Positions 1-4,910 of a stretch of 5,986 nt of DNA are shown here, in pieces (the first letter of the stretch is position 1; every line of letters begins with the position of its first letter). The stretch is taken from NCBI GenBank assembly GCA_021812025.1, contig JAKAPD010000035.1:1-5986 (forward strand). The letters are read 5' to 3'. The notes under the pieces are model-generated. The model was not told the DNA's origin, did not search any database, and worked only from the letters and a program-made list of their open reading frames with translations. Source of the stretch: Microcaldota archaeon. GTDB lineage: Archaea > Micrarchaeota > Micrarchaeia > Micrarchaeales > Micrarchaeaceae. A program made the position numbers and the translations under genes.

Positions 1-243
1 ATGCTTAAGGCTGTGACTCCGGAGCTGCCGAAGAATTTAGTGAAGGTATCTTCCGGGGGCGTTTCCACAGATGCAGGCGCATATATGAGAATAGGCCATG
101 GGGCCAGTTTTGTGCAGGTCGTGACCGGCCTGTTCGAGAATCCTTTTATCGCCAGGGATATCAACGAAGGGCTCGCTAGATATTTGAGAAACGACGGATT
201 TGATAACATAAGCGAAGCGATCGGATGGGCGATCAGGAAATAA
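1..243 (+). CDS. pyrD: Dihydroorotate dehydrogenase (quinone-type, class 2), C-terminal fragment
   Basis: This is the last 80 residues of a PyrD-like flavoenzyme, which oxidises dihydroorotate to orotate in pyrimidine synthesis. Visible signatures are GGVST at residues 19-23 and GASFVQVVTGL at 34-44, the two loops that hold the FMN phosphate in the family's TIM barrel. They are followed by the class 2 tail pattern LRNDGFDNISEAIG at 62-75. The tail favours class 2 (membrane-linked, quinone-reducing in known members) over class 1. Family members are about 300-350 residues long, so the gene must begin left of the window; the ATG at base 1 is an internal Met, not a credible start. The gene ends with TAA directly against the stop of the convergent regulator gene. 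Electron acceptor and cellular location are inferred from the family only. Confidence 0.88.
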   Translation: MLKAVTPELPKNLVKVSSGGVSTDAGAYMRIGHGASFVQVVTGLFENPFIARDINEGLARYLRNDGFDNISEAIGWAIRK

Positions 244-1254
244 TCAGTCTTCCCACTTTAGGATCTGGTAGTTCTTCCTCACGTCGATGTTCCTGTACGG
301 GAGAAAGCCCTTTATCACCTTGATAATCCTGCCGAAGTATATGGTAGGTATGTCTTCCTTGAAGAATTTCCTTTGTGCCCCGGGACCGTTCTCCTGCGCC
401 GCCTTCTCGTCCTCGAAACAGCCCATCTGGAAGAACCTGTATGTGCCGGTCAATGGCGTCACGTACTGGAAAGTGTTCATTATCGGCAATGGCCCGTCTA
501 TGTCCATGTAGAGGTTCCTTATCCTGCTCGCCCTGCTCTCGTGCCCCGGGCCAAACCTATACCTTGCGAACAGCACCGTGTTATACGTGGTTGGCGGCTT
601 TTGTATCGCTATGGTGAATCTCTTTATGACGCCCATCTTCATTATCCTTTTGAACCTGTAGCGCACCGTATCGTCGTTTATCTTCAGTGCCCTGGATATG
701 TCGCTGTAACCGATCCTTGCATTTTCGTTCAGGAGCAGAAGCATCTTCTTGTCCGTCTCATCGAGCTTAAACCTTGGGAACGTTATTGCTTCCAGCACCT
801 CGTTCGATATCGGGAAATAGCCCAATTGGGTGAACTCTATCTCAGATGGCCTTATCTTCGGCCTGTACTGCGCCAGTTTTATCGCCAGATCGGTCTCCCA
901 TTTCATGTAGCGCCTTCCAGAATCGGTTATGGCATAGACGAACAGGTCGAATTGACCTTCAATCCACGCCACGAACTGTGCGACTTTGTCGTCTTTGAAT
1001 ACCGAATCGATGAATTCCGGCTTCGGCTTCTTTGTGAATTCTATCCTTAGCACGTGTCTTTGCGAGAAGTTCATCTCATCTTCGTTGAATTCTATAGTGT
1101 AGCGTATCCCGAATTCCTTCTCGAGGGCTCCCAGGTTGTTTATGACCGTTGTTCGCGAGCACTTTGCCGCCTTTGCGAGCTCCGTTATGGTGGCCCTTGC
1201 ATTCTCGCTAAGCTCCCTGAGAAGCGCCTTTTTGACGAAGCTGTACTCCTGCAT
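244..1254 (-). CDS. Tandem Lrp/AsnC-like transcriptional regulator with two HTH units
   Basis: A 336-aa protein built as two consecutive Lrp-like halves. HTH 1 spans about residues 5-50 (LLRELSENAR, then TELAKAAKCSRTTVINNL). A ferredoxin-like alpha/beta segment follows at about 66-130. HTH 2 spans about 163-218 (LDETDKKMLLLLNENAR, then SDISRALKINDDTVRYRF, ending GVIKRFTIAI), with a second alpha/beta segment at about 224-316. The ENAR-x5-(L/I)-x2-A-x-K-x4-TV pattern recurs in both HTHs, indicating internal duplication. Typical Lrp/AsnC proteins are about 150 aa with one HTH and one RAM domain. The start is ATG at 1254, with a TATA box 25 bp upstream and no Shine-Dalgarno, so a leaderless mRNA is likely. 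It is divergent from a transporter gene, which it may control (inference). Siroheme decarboxylases (AhbA/B, NirDL) share the fold and are an alternative, but I do not see their typical sequence. The effector is unknown. Confidence 0.85.
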   Translation of the reverse strand: MQEYSFVKKALLRELSENARATITELAKAAKCSRTTVINNLGALEKEFGIRYTIEFNEDEMNFSQRHVLRIEFTKKPKPEFIDSVFKDDKVAQFVAWIEGQFDLFVYAITDSGRRYMKWETDLAIKLAQYRPKIRPSEIEFTQLGYFPISNEVLEAITFPRFKLDETDKKMLLLLNENARIGYSDISRALKINDDTVRYRFKRIMKMGVIKRFTIAIQKPPTTYNTVLFARYRFGPGHESRASRIRNLYMDIDGPLPIMNTFQYVTPLTGTYRFFQMGCFEDEKAAQENGPGAQRKFFKEDIPTIYFGRIIKVIKGFLPYRNIDVRKNYQILKWED

Positions 1255-1275
1255 GGTTTAGTTTGAGTGCGAAAG

Positions 1276-1283
1276 TATTAAAA
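1276..1283 (-). promoter_or_regulatory. Archaeal TATA box of the Lrp-like gene
   Basis: Reads TTTTAATA on the minus strand, centred about 25 bp upstream of the regulator's ATG. This is the expected TATA-to-start-site distance in archaea, so transcription would begin at or next to the start codon (leaderless mRNA). Confidence 0.65.
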
Positions 1284-1290
1284 TGCTAGG

Positions 1291-1306
1291 TTTCGATTTT
1301 CCGAAA
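1291..1306. promoter_or_regulatory. Inverted repeat, candidate operator
   Basis: TTTCG-N6-CGAAA, two perfect 5-bp arms around an AT-rich centre (TTTCGATTTTCCGAAA). It sits 7 bp upstream of the regulator's TATA box, next to the likely BRE position. Its size and AT-rich core fit an Lrp-family binding site. A 5-bp-arm repeat can occur by chance, so this stays tentative. Confidence 0.35.
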
Positions 1307-1313
1307 GATTGCC

Positions 1314-1328
1314 TCTGATTTTTTCAGA
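1314..1328. promoter_or_regulatory. Second inverted repeat between the divergent promoters
   Basis: TCTGA-TTTTT-TCAGA, perfect 5-bp arms with a T5 centre, 9 bp upstream of the transporter's TATA box. It differs in sequence from the repeat at 1291-1306 but has similar geometry. It could be a second operator or a chance palindrome. Confidence 0.3.
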
Positions 1329-1337
1329 AATGGGATG

Positions 1338-1345
1338 TTTTAAAA
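1338..1345 (+). promoter_or_regulatory. Archaeal TATA box of the transporter gene
   Basis: TTTTAAAA, centred about 27 bp upstream of the transporter's ATG at 1369. No Shine-Dalgarno-like sequence lies just before that ATG, which supports a leaderless transcript and the chosen start. Confidence 0.7.
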
Positions 1346-1368
1346 GCGTGGATTGAGATGGCTAAATT

Positions 1369-2637
1369 ATGGTATTTAACCATGAGAAAAAAGCATTTGT
1401 CCTGTTATCCGTAGTCATACTCGAGATTGCGTTTTTGCCTCTTGCGGCTATGGTGGGGGGCACCGATATGGGAACCGTGGGCTTCCTCTTCTATTCGTTT
1501 CTGGTTGCGACATTGGTCTCTGGCGCCATGCTCATATACAAAGGCAGAACGGGCAAGCTAAAGGACCTCATGATATCGAAGAAAGGGTTTGCGATCCTGG
1601 TGTTGGCAGGATTGCTCAACTACGCGATATCGTCTTTGTTATTGACTTTTGGCACGGTCAATACAACGGCGAGCCTTGGAGGGGTCATCTACAGGAGCTG
1701 GGTGCTCTTCATGATACCTTTCATTCCGTTCGTATTGAGGACAAAAGTCAACAAATACCAGATAGCCGCGCTTTCGCTAGGGTTTATCTCGGTTTATGTC
1801 GCGCTGACGCAGGGGTCGCTGCTCTCGATAAATTCGGCTTATGCGCCATTCATAATGGTGCTTTTGGGATCGGCAATAGTGACCGGGCTCTCCAACGTAT
1901 TGATAAAGAGCCAGAACAATGACCTGTATGCGCAGGTTTTTCTTTTCAGCATAACCTCCTTCATGCTCCTCGGGATAATAGCTTTGGCATTCGGCATTAG
2001 CATACCGACCGCTGTTTTGCCAATAGACATCCTTGCCGCGATGTTTGTCGGCGGAATAACGTATTCGTTCGGCGCATCGTTTTACTTCTATTCGCTCAAG
2101 GCACTAGACCCCGCCATGATAGCGAATGCGATGCTGATAGTGCCATTCCTCACTTTTGGCTTCGCAGCCCTTCTCGAGGGGGAAGCGGTATATCCCTATT
2201 ACATAATTCTGGGGTTGCTGGTCGTAGCTGGCGTCTTTATACAAAGGATGTCGCCGCAGAAGGCGCCGGAAAGGATGAAAAGCGGCCATATAATTAGGGA
2301 CATGAGGATATTTGACTTGACCGGCGCATTCGTGGATAACAAGAGCGCAGAAATATACGCGCACATAAAGGGGAACAGCAGGGCATTGGCGGCCACTGGA
2401 GAAATAGCAGAGACGTATGAAAAATTAAAGGAGGAGCATAGGAATGCGCTGGAAAACAAACACGGCTGCATGCTGTTCACTGACAGCAAACCGCACAATG
2501 CGGTAAGAAACGAGGAGCTCGACTTCATAAGGGACGTGCTAGGCACGAAGCATAGCAATGAGAAAGTGCTGATCGGGATAGGCCACCCTGATTCCGTGGA
2601 GAATGCGATTAATGAGATTGCTTCTGCGCCGGCTTAG
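1369..2637 (+). CDS. EamA/DMT-type 10-TM transporter with a soluble C-terminal domain
   Basis: A 422-aa protein. About ten hydrophobic helices can be read at roughly residues 9-30, 36-57, 73-95, 104-125, 130-148, 157-178, 188-210, 217-242, 248-270 and 274-292. This matches the duplicated 5+5 helix layout of the drug/metabolite transporter superfamily. Typical motifs include LNYAISSLLLTFGTVNTTASLGGVI in the first half (residues 83-107) and YFYSLKALDPAMIANAMLIVPF in the second (residues 239-260). Known DMT proteins export or import small metabolites; the substrate here cannot be read. DMT proteins usually end near residue 300, but this one continues for about 130 residues (294-422). That part is hydrophilic, looks alpha/beta, and includes a charged helix (about 345-363), a CMLFTD strand (367-372) and a VLIGIGHPDSVENAINEI segment (400-417). 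I do not recognise it. The start ATG at 1369 is supported by a TATA box 27 bp upstream. Confidence 0.85.
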   Translation: MVFNHEKKAFVLLSVVILEIAFLPLAAMVGGTDMGTVGFLFYSFLVATLVSGAMLIYKGRTGKLKDLMISKKGFAILVLAGLLNYAISSLLLTFGTVNTTASLGGVIYRSWVLFMIPFIPFVLRTKVNKYQIAALSLGFISVYVALTQGSLLSINSAYAPFIMVLLGSAIVTGLSNVLIKSQNNDLYAQVFLFSITSFMLLGIIALAFGISIPTAVLPIDILAAMFVGGITYSFGASFYFYSLKALDPAMIANAMLIVPFLTFGFAALLEGEAVYPYYIILGLLVVAGVFIQRMSPQKAPERMKSGHIIRDMRIFDLTGAFVDNKSAEIYAHIKGNSRALAATGEIAETYEKLKEEHRNALENKHGCMLFTDSKPHNAVRNEELDFIRDVLGTKHSNEKVLIGIGHPDSVENAINEIASAPA

Positions 2638-2645
2638 GGGGTGTA

Positions 2646-2680
2646 CCCGACCGGTTGGGCCATCGAAACGGCTATTTTAT
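2646..2680 (+). terminator. Possible terminator of the transporter gene
   Basis: A short hairpin CCCGA-CCGG-TTGGG at 2646-2659 (one G-T pair) starts 9 nt after the stop codon. A T-rich TATTTTAT follows at 2673-2680. Archaeal termination depends mainly on U-tracts, and this one is short, so the call is weak. Confidence 0.25.
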
Positions 2681-2707
2681 CCCGTTCTCATGCGCGTTCG
2701 CCAAGAT

Positions 2708-2712
2708 AAAAA
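2708..2712 (-). terminator. Possible U-tract terminator of the ribosomal operon
   Basis: The minus strand carries a T5 run (within CCTTTTTATC) about 90 nt past the S11 stop. U-tracts of this kind terminate archaeal RNA polymerase without a hairpin. It is the longest T-run on that strand before the opposing gene. Confidence 0.25.
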
Positions 2713-2801
2713 GGCTTGAATAAGAGTTCTCCCCTTCCCATGAGTCCGGTTATGAGGCTCTGATTTCTGCCTTTTCGGTAATTCCGAGGAATCCCAGCCG
2801 A

Positions 2802-3308
2802 TTATACTCTTCTTCCCCTTCTTCCGCCTGGTCTCTTTGTAGTGTCTGTAGGTATGGGGGTAACGTCCTCTATCTTGTTTATCCTAAGTCCGGACCTTGC
2901 GAGGACTCTTACTACAGCCTGCGCGCCCGGCCCTGGAGTCTTCGAATTGTGACCGCCGGGTGCTCTAACTCTTATGTTTACGTTCGTTATCCCCTTTTCC
3001 TTTGCGGCGGCTGCCACCTTGTATGCGGCCTGCATAGCAGCATATGGGCTTCCTTCCTGAGAATCAGCATTCACCATCATTCCACCGCTGCCAACAGCAA
3101 TAGTTTCTGCGCCGCTTAAGTCTGTAAGAGTTATTATAGTGTCGTTCTTCGACGAGAATACATGAGCCACTGCCCAGCGCTCCGGTTTTGACTTTGCCTT
3201 GGCTTCTTCCAAAGCCTTCGCCTCGTATGAGACGATCTCTTTCTTCTTCTCCGGTCCAGCTGTCTGCGTGGGTTTTTTTGCCGTTGCTTTTCCTTTCTTT
3301 CCTGCCAC
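2802..3308 (-). CDS. rps11: Small-subunit ribosomal protein S11 (uS11)
   Basis: Encodes 168 aa of S11, which sits on the 30S platform and helps shape the mRNA exit/E-site region. The conserved core begins at about residue 45 ([22 protein letters not shown]). It includes [20 protein letters not shown] (74-93) and [20 protein letters not shown] (115-134), and ends [20 protein letters not shown], the archaeal/eukaryotic type of C-terminus. Archaeal S11 is usually about 130 aa; the excess is a Lys/Ala-rich N-terminal extension of about 43 residues. The start is GTG at 3308: an in-frame TAA lies immediately upstream, and GGTG at 3317-3314 gives a Shine-Dalgarno match at 5-nt spacing. It is the last gene of the S13-S4-S11 operon, 10 nt after S4. 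The RNA polymerase subunit D gene that usually follows is missing. Confidence 0.96.
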   Translation of the reverse strand: MAGKKGKATAKKPTQTAGPEKKKEIVSYEAKALEEAKAKSKPERWAVAHVFSSKNDTIITLTDLSGAETIAVGSGGMMVNADSQEGSPYAAMQAAYKVAAAAKEKGITNVNIRVRAPGGHNSKTPGPGAQAVVRVLARSGLRINKIEDVTPIPTDTTKRPGGRRGRRV

Positions 3309-3313
3309 TTAAA

Positions 3314-3317
3314 CACC
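3314..3317 (-). promoter_or_regulatory. Shine-Dalgarno of S11 (decides GTG start)
   Basis: GGTG on the minus strand, complementary to the CACC of the 16S 3' end, 5 nt before the GTG start. It supports the GTG at 3308 rather than the out-of-frame ATG that overlaps the S4 stop (TAATG). Confidence 0.6.
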
Positions 3318-3318
3318 A

Positions 3319-3882
3319 TTATTCTGCCTTGGCCTCCTCTTTCGCGGGCGCCGACGGGGCGGGCGATGGAGCTTCTGGCATATTCTCTTTTGGCTTCACG
3401 TTTATGTCTATCGGCTTGTAGTAGCCAATGCCCTTCTCCTCCTCGACATCTACTAAGTAGCCTGGCCTGTTGACCTTCTTGCCGTTTATCTGTATGTAGC
3501 CGTGGGTTATCAGCTGCCTGGCCTGCTTCATGGTCTTTGCAAGCCCCTTCTTATGCACAATGGACTGGAGCCTTCTTGAGAGATAAGCCGTTTCCTTGAT
3601 GTCTAGAAGGTCATCTAGAGTAGATGTTTTCTGCGCTATGCCATATCTGGAGAGCCTGTTCAGCATCTTCTCCTTCATCATTTCGTATTGCGGTGAGCTG
3701 CCGGATAGGAGGAGCCTGACGTTTCTTCTCAGCCTGCTCAGCTCCGTCTGCACTTTCCACAGTTCTTTCATGTTCTTGAGTCCAAACTCCGTTATGAGAG
3801 CGTTGTCATAGTTGATCCTTGCCAAGTCCCACATGCCCTTTGGCTTGTCGTATTTCCTTCTGTTCCTTTTCGGTGAACCCAA
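3319..3882 (-). CDS. rps4: Small-subunit ribosomal protein S4 (uS4)
   Basis: A 187-aa S4, a primary 16S rRNA-binding protein that nucleates assembly of the 30S body. The archaeal N-terminus MGSPKRNRRKYDKP is clear. It is followed by a helical region (LWKVQTELSRLRRNVRLLL, 41-59) and then the S4 RNA-binding domain at about 103-150 (RRLQSIVHKKGL, KQARQLITHGYIQINGKKV). Residues about 163-187 form an Ala/Pro/Glu/Lys-rich tail (PEAPSPAPSAPAKEEAKAE) beyond the usual end. The start is TTG at 3882: an in-frame TGA lies directly upstream and the next Met is residue 17, inside the conserved N-terminus. The gene begins 4 nt after the S13 stop, and GTGAT, partly made of that stop codon, can act as Shine-Dalgarno. 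Translational coupling to S13 is therefore likely (inference). Confidence 0.96.
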   Translation of the reverse strand: MGSPKRNRRKYDKPKGMWDLARINYDNALITEFGLKNMKELWKVQTELSRLRRNVRLLLSGSSPQYEMMKEKMLNRLSRYGIAQKTSTLDDLLDIKETAYLSRRLQSIVHKKGLAKTMKQARQLITHGYIQINGKKVNRPGYLVDVEEEKGIGYYKPIDINVKPKENMPEAPSPAPSAPAKEEAKAE

Positions 3883-3885
3883 TCA

Positions 3886-3890
3886 ATCAC
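3886..3890 (-). promoter_or_regulatory. Shine-Dalgarno of S4 overlapping the S13 stop
   Basis: The minus strand reads AAG-TGA-TTGA-TTG across the S13/S4 junction. GTGAT matches part of the anti-Shine-Dalgarno complement GGAGGTGAT and contains the S13 stop TGA. It precedes the TTG start by 3 nt, slightly close. This is consistent with coupled translation. Confidence 0.45.
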
Positions 3891-4543
3891 TTTTTCTCCG
3901 CTGAAGGTGCTGCTGGCGCAGGCGCTGGAGCCGCTGCTGGGGCTCCTTTTTTCTCTTTCGGAGCCGCTGCGGGGGCGCCCGCGGGTCCCTTTGGCCCCGC
4001 CGGGGCTGCTGCCCCTCCCTTTGCCTCTGCCTTCTTTGTCACTCCTACCGCAGAGCCCTTTCTTCCTGTCGACCTTGTGCGCTGGCCCCTTACTTTTTGG
4101 CCGTACTGGTGCCTATAGCCCCTCCACGATTTTATCTGCACATCCCTGTTGACATCTTGCCTAGTTGCGAAAAGAAGGTCGTTGCTTACAAGATGTATGT
4201 CCAGGCCTGTTTCCGTGTCTTTTCTCCTGTTAAGCATGAACTTCGGGATCCCATACTTCGCAGGTTCTTTTATGAGGCCCTCTAAGTCCTCCATCTGCTT
4301 CTCGGACAACGACCCGAGGTTTGATGTCCTTGGAATGCCGATCTTTGTCTCTATGGCGAAGGTTAATGCGTGGGCTGCGCTCTGGCCTATGCCCTTGACC
4401 TGGTCCAAAGCCCTCTCTAATGGAAGAGACCCGTTGACATCTTTTCCGGCAAGCCTGACTATTGAGGTGGCTGCCTTCTCCTCCCTTTTCTGGGGCTTCT
4501 TGCCCTTCTGCTGTTCTTCTTTCTTCTCCGCTTCTTCCGCCAT
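3887..4543 (-). CDS. rps13: Small-subunit ribosomal protein S13 (uS13)
   Basis: A 218-aa S13, a 30S head protein that contacts the 50S subunit and P-site tRNA. Core motifs are IVRLAGKDVNGSLPLERALD (28-47), the KGIGQSAAHAL helix-hairpin-helix-like segment (50-60), and the basic C-terminal signature GQRTRSTGRKGSAVGVTKK (153-171). Archaeal S13 is usually about 150 aa. Here the core has a charged N-terminal extension (about 1-26, EEAEKKEEQQKGKK) and a roughly 47-residue Ala/Pro/Gly/Lys tail (172-218). It is the first gene of the operon and starts at ATG 4543, with GGTG 5 nt upstream and a candidate TATA box about 40 bp upstream. Expected transcription would leave a short leader of about 15 nt, unlike the leaderless neighbours. 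Confidence 0.96.
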   Translation of the reverse strand: MAEEAEKKEEQQKGKKPQKREEKAATSIVRLAGKDVNGSLPLERALDQVKGIGQSAAHALTFAIETKIGIPRTSNLGSLSEKQMEDLEGLIKEPAKYGIPKFMLNRRKDTETGLDIHLVSNDLLFATRQDVNRDVQIKSWRGYRHQYGQKVRGQRTRSTGRKGSAVGVTKKAEAKGGAAAPAGPKGPAGAPAAAPKEKKGAPAAAPAPAPAAPSAEKK

Positions 4544-4548
4544 CGATG

Positions 4549-4552
4549 CACC
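4549..4552 (-). promoter_or_regulatory. Shine-Dalgarno of S13
   Basis: GGTG, 5 nt before the S13 ATG on the minus strand. The motif and spacing are the same as for S11, which supports both start calls. Confidence 0.6.
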
Positions 4553-4579
4553 AAAAACGCCAAGGCTGGGATATTCAGC

Positions 4580-4587
4580 CTTTTATC
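4580..4587 (-). promoter_or_regulatory. Candidate TATA box of the S13-S4-S11 operon
   Basis: Reads GATAAAAG on the minus strand, centred about 40 bp before the S13 ATG. With the usual 25-26 bp to the start site it predicts a leader of about 15 nt that just contains the GGTG Shine-Dalgarno. A further TATA-like stretch (CTTTTTAAG, about 4701-4709) could give a longer leader through the hairpin at 4620-4648. Confidence 0.45.
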
Positions 4588-4618
4588 AAAGCATTTGAAC
4601 CCAGAAGTCCCGAAGGAC

Positions 4619-4750
4619 ATGCGCTTCCTGGAAAAAATTCCAGGCGCACGCGTTACCGGTTTCCGCCACCTTGGCTTGGTTATATTATCATCAGACACTC
4701 TTAAAAAGATATCAGATGAGGCATATCTATTAGCACGAAAAGTTATTTAA
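4619..4750 (+). CDS. Possible small protein, 43 aa, unrecognised
   Basis: An ATG-initiated ORF of 43 residues ending in TAA, beginning MRFLEKIPGA and ending SDEAYLLARKVI. The composition is protein-like, with a hydrophobic LGLVIL segment (18-23) and a plausible amphipathic C-terminal helix (about 25-43). It fills an otherwise unexplained interval divergent from S13 and ends 7 nt from the stop of the convergent zinc-finger gene. Against it: four of four Arg codons are CGC/CGA although the neighbours favour AGG/AGA; the nearest TATA-like sequence is not ideally spaced; and a strong inverted repeat lies inside it. The frame is also open upstream, and a TTG at 4595 is an alternative start. I do not recognise a family. 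Confidence 0.3.
   Translation: MRFLEKIPGARVTGFRHLGLVILSSDTLKKISDEAYLLARKVI
4627..4644. repeat. Strong inverted repeat / hairpin upstream of the S13 operon
   Basis: CCTGGAA-AAAA-TTCCAGG, a perfect 7-bp stem with a 4-nt loop. The flanking TGCG (4620-4623) and CGCA (4645-4648) can extend it past a 3-nt bulge. On the minus strand the loop is TTTT. It could be an operator, a leader hairpin of a longer S13 transcript, or part of the terminator of the upstream zinc-finger gene. The sequence does not decide among these. Confidence 0.6.
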
Positions 4751-4757
4751 AGCCTCT

Positions 4758-4889
4758 TTATGCCTCGCACCGGTGATTATCGAGGTCAGCCTGGTTGGTG
4801 AAGCTCTTACCGCACCTATAGCACACCAATGTAAGTATGGTAGTGCCTATGACCGCGCCAAGGATCACGCCGGCCTCTCCCGCATCCAT
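4758..4889 (-). CDS. Membrane-anchored mini zinc-finger protein, 43 aa
   Basis: A 43-residue protein made of a short acidic N-terminus (MDAGEA), one transmembrane helix at about 7-22 (GVILGAVIGTTILTLV) and a C2H2-like finger at 23-41. The finger reads C23-x2-C26-x3-F30-x5-L36-x2-H39-x-C41, with the classical CGKSF core and the conserved Phe and Leu. The last ligand is unusual: C41 stands only one residue after H39, where classical fingers have His or Cys 3-5 residues on. By charge (acidic N-end, basic residues after the helix) the finger should face the cytoplasm. A TATA box lies 25 bp before the ATG and no Shine-Dalgarno is seen, so the mRNA is probably leaderless. The target, nucleic acid or protein, is unknown. 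The reading frame is supported by the motif and promoter together. Confidence 0.78.
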   Translation of the reverse strand: MDAGEAGVILGAVIGTTILTLVCYRCGKSFTNQADLDNHRCEA

Positions 4890-4910
4890 GATTGTACTTT
4901 GCCTTTATGA

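Larger units (their letters stand above)
1255..1368. promoter_or_regulatory. Divergent promoter region between regulator and transporter genes
   Basis: This 114-bp AT-rich interval serves two outward-facing genes. It holds one TATA-like box per direction (1276-1283 minus, 1338-1345 plus), 54 bp apart. Two short inverted repeats (1291-1306 and 1314-1328) lie between them. The layout would let one bound regulator affect both promoters. Confidence 0.7.
2638..2801. other. Convergent intergenic region, no gene seen
   Basis: This 164-bp spacer lies between the transporter stop and the S11 stop. No ORF longer than about 17 codons, no tRNA fold and no convincing C/D-box signature is visible on either strand. 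It contains weak terminator-like elements for both directions (annotated separately). Confidence 0.6.

Noticed and set aside
373..1050. 225-codon open frame on the plus strand
   Set aside because: It lies wholly antisense to the Lrp-like gene, has no recognisable domain or promoter, and is explained by that gene's codon use.
2199..2558. 119-codon minus-strand frame inside the transporter gene
   Set aside because: It is antisense to a well-supported membrane protein gene. Its Ser/Leu/Phe-rich composition is the usual shadow, and it has no promoter.
2781..2792. ATTCC-GA-GGAAT palindrome past the S11 stop
   Set aside because: Two-nucleotide loop with 5-bp arms; too tight to form a useful RNA hairpin, and no T-run follows on either strand.
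3134..3319. ATG-started frame overlapping the S4 stop (TAATG)
   Set aside because: It looks like a coupled start but is out of frame with S11 and yields an Arg/Lys-rich shadow. The GTG at 3308 with GGTG upstream gives the real S11.
3819..4152. Ala/Pro/Phe-rich open frames on the plus strand
   Set aside because: They are antisense to the GC-rich Ala/Pro tail of S13 and only mirror its low complexity.
4459..4698. 79-codon minus-strand frame running into S13
   Set aside because: It starts with GTG, overlaps the S13 N-terminus in another frame and has a basic, shadow-like C-terminal half. No domain is visible.
4690..4700. TGATGA on the minus strand as a C box of a C/D sRNA
   Set aside because: The base before it is C rather than a purine, and the next CTGA lies about 120 nt downstream, too far for a normal C/D-box RNA of about 60 nt.
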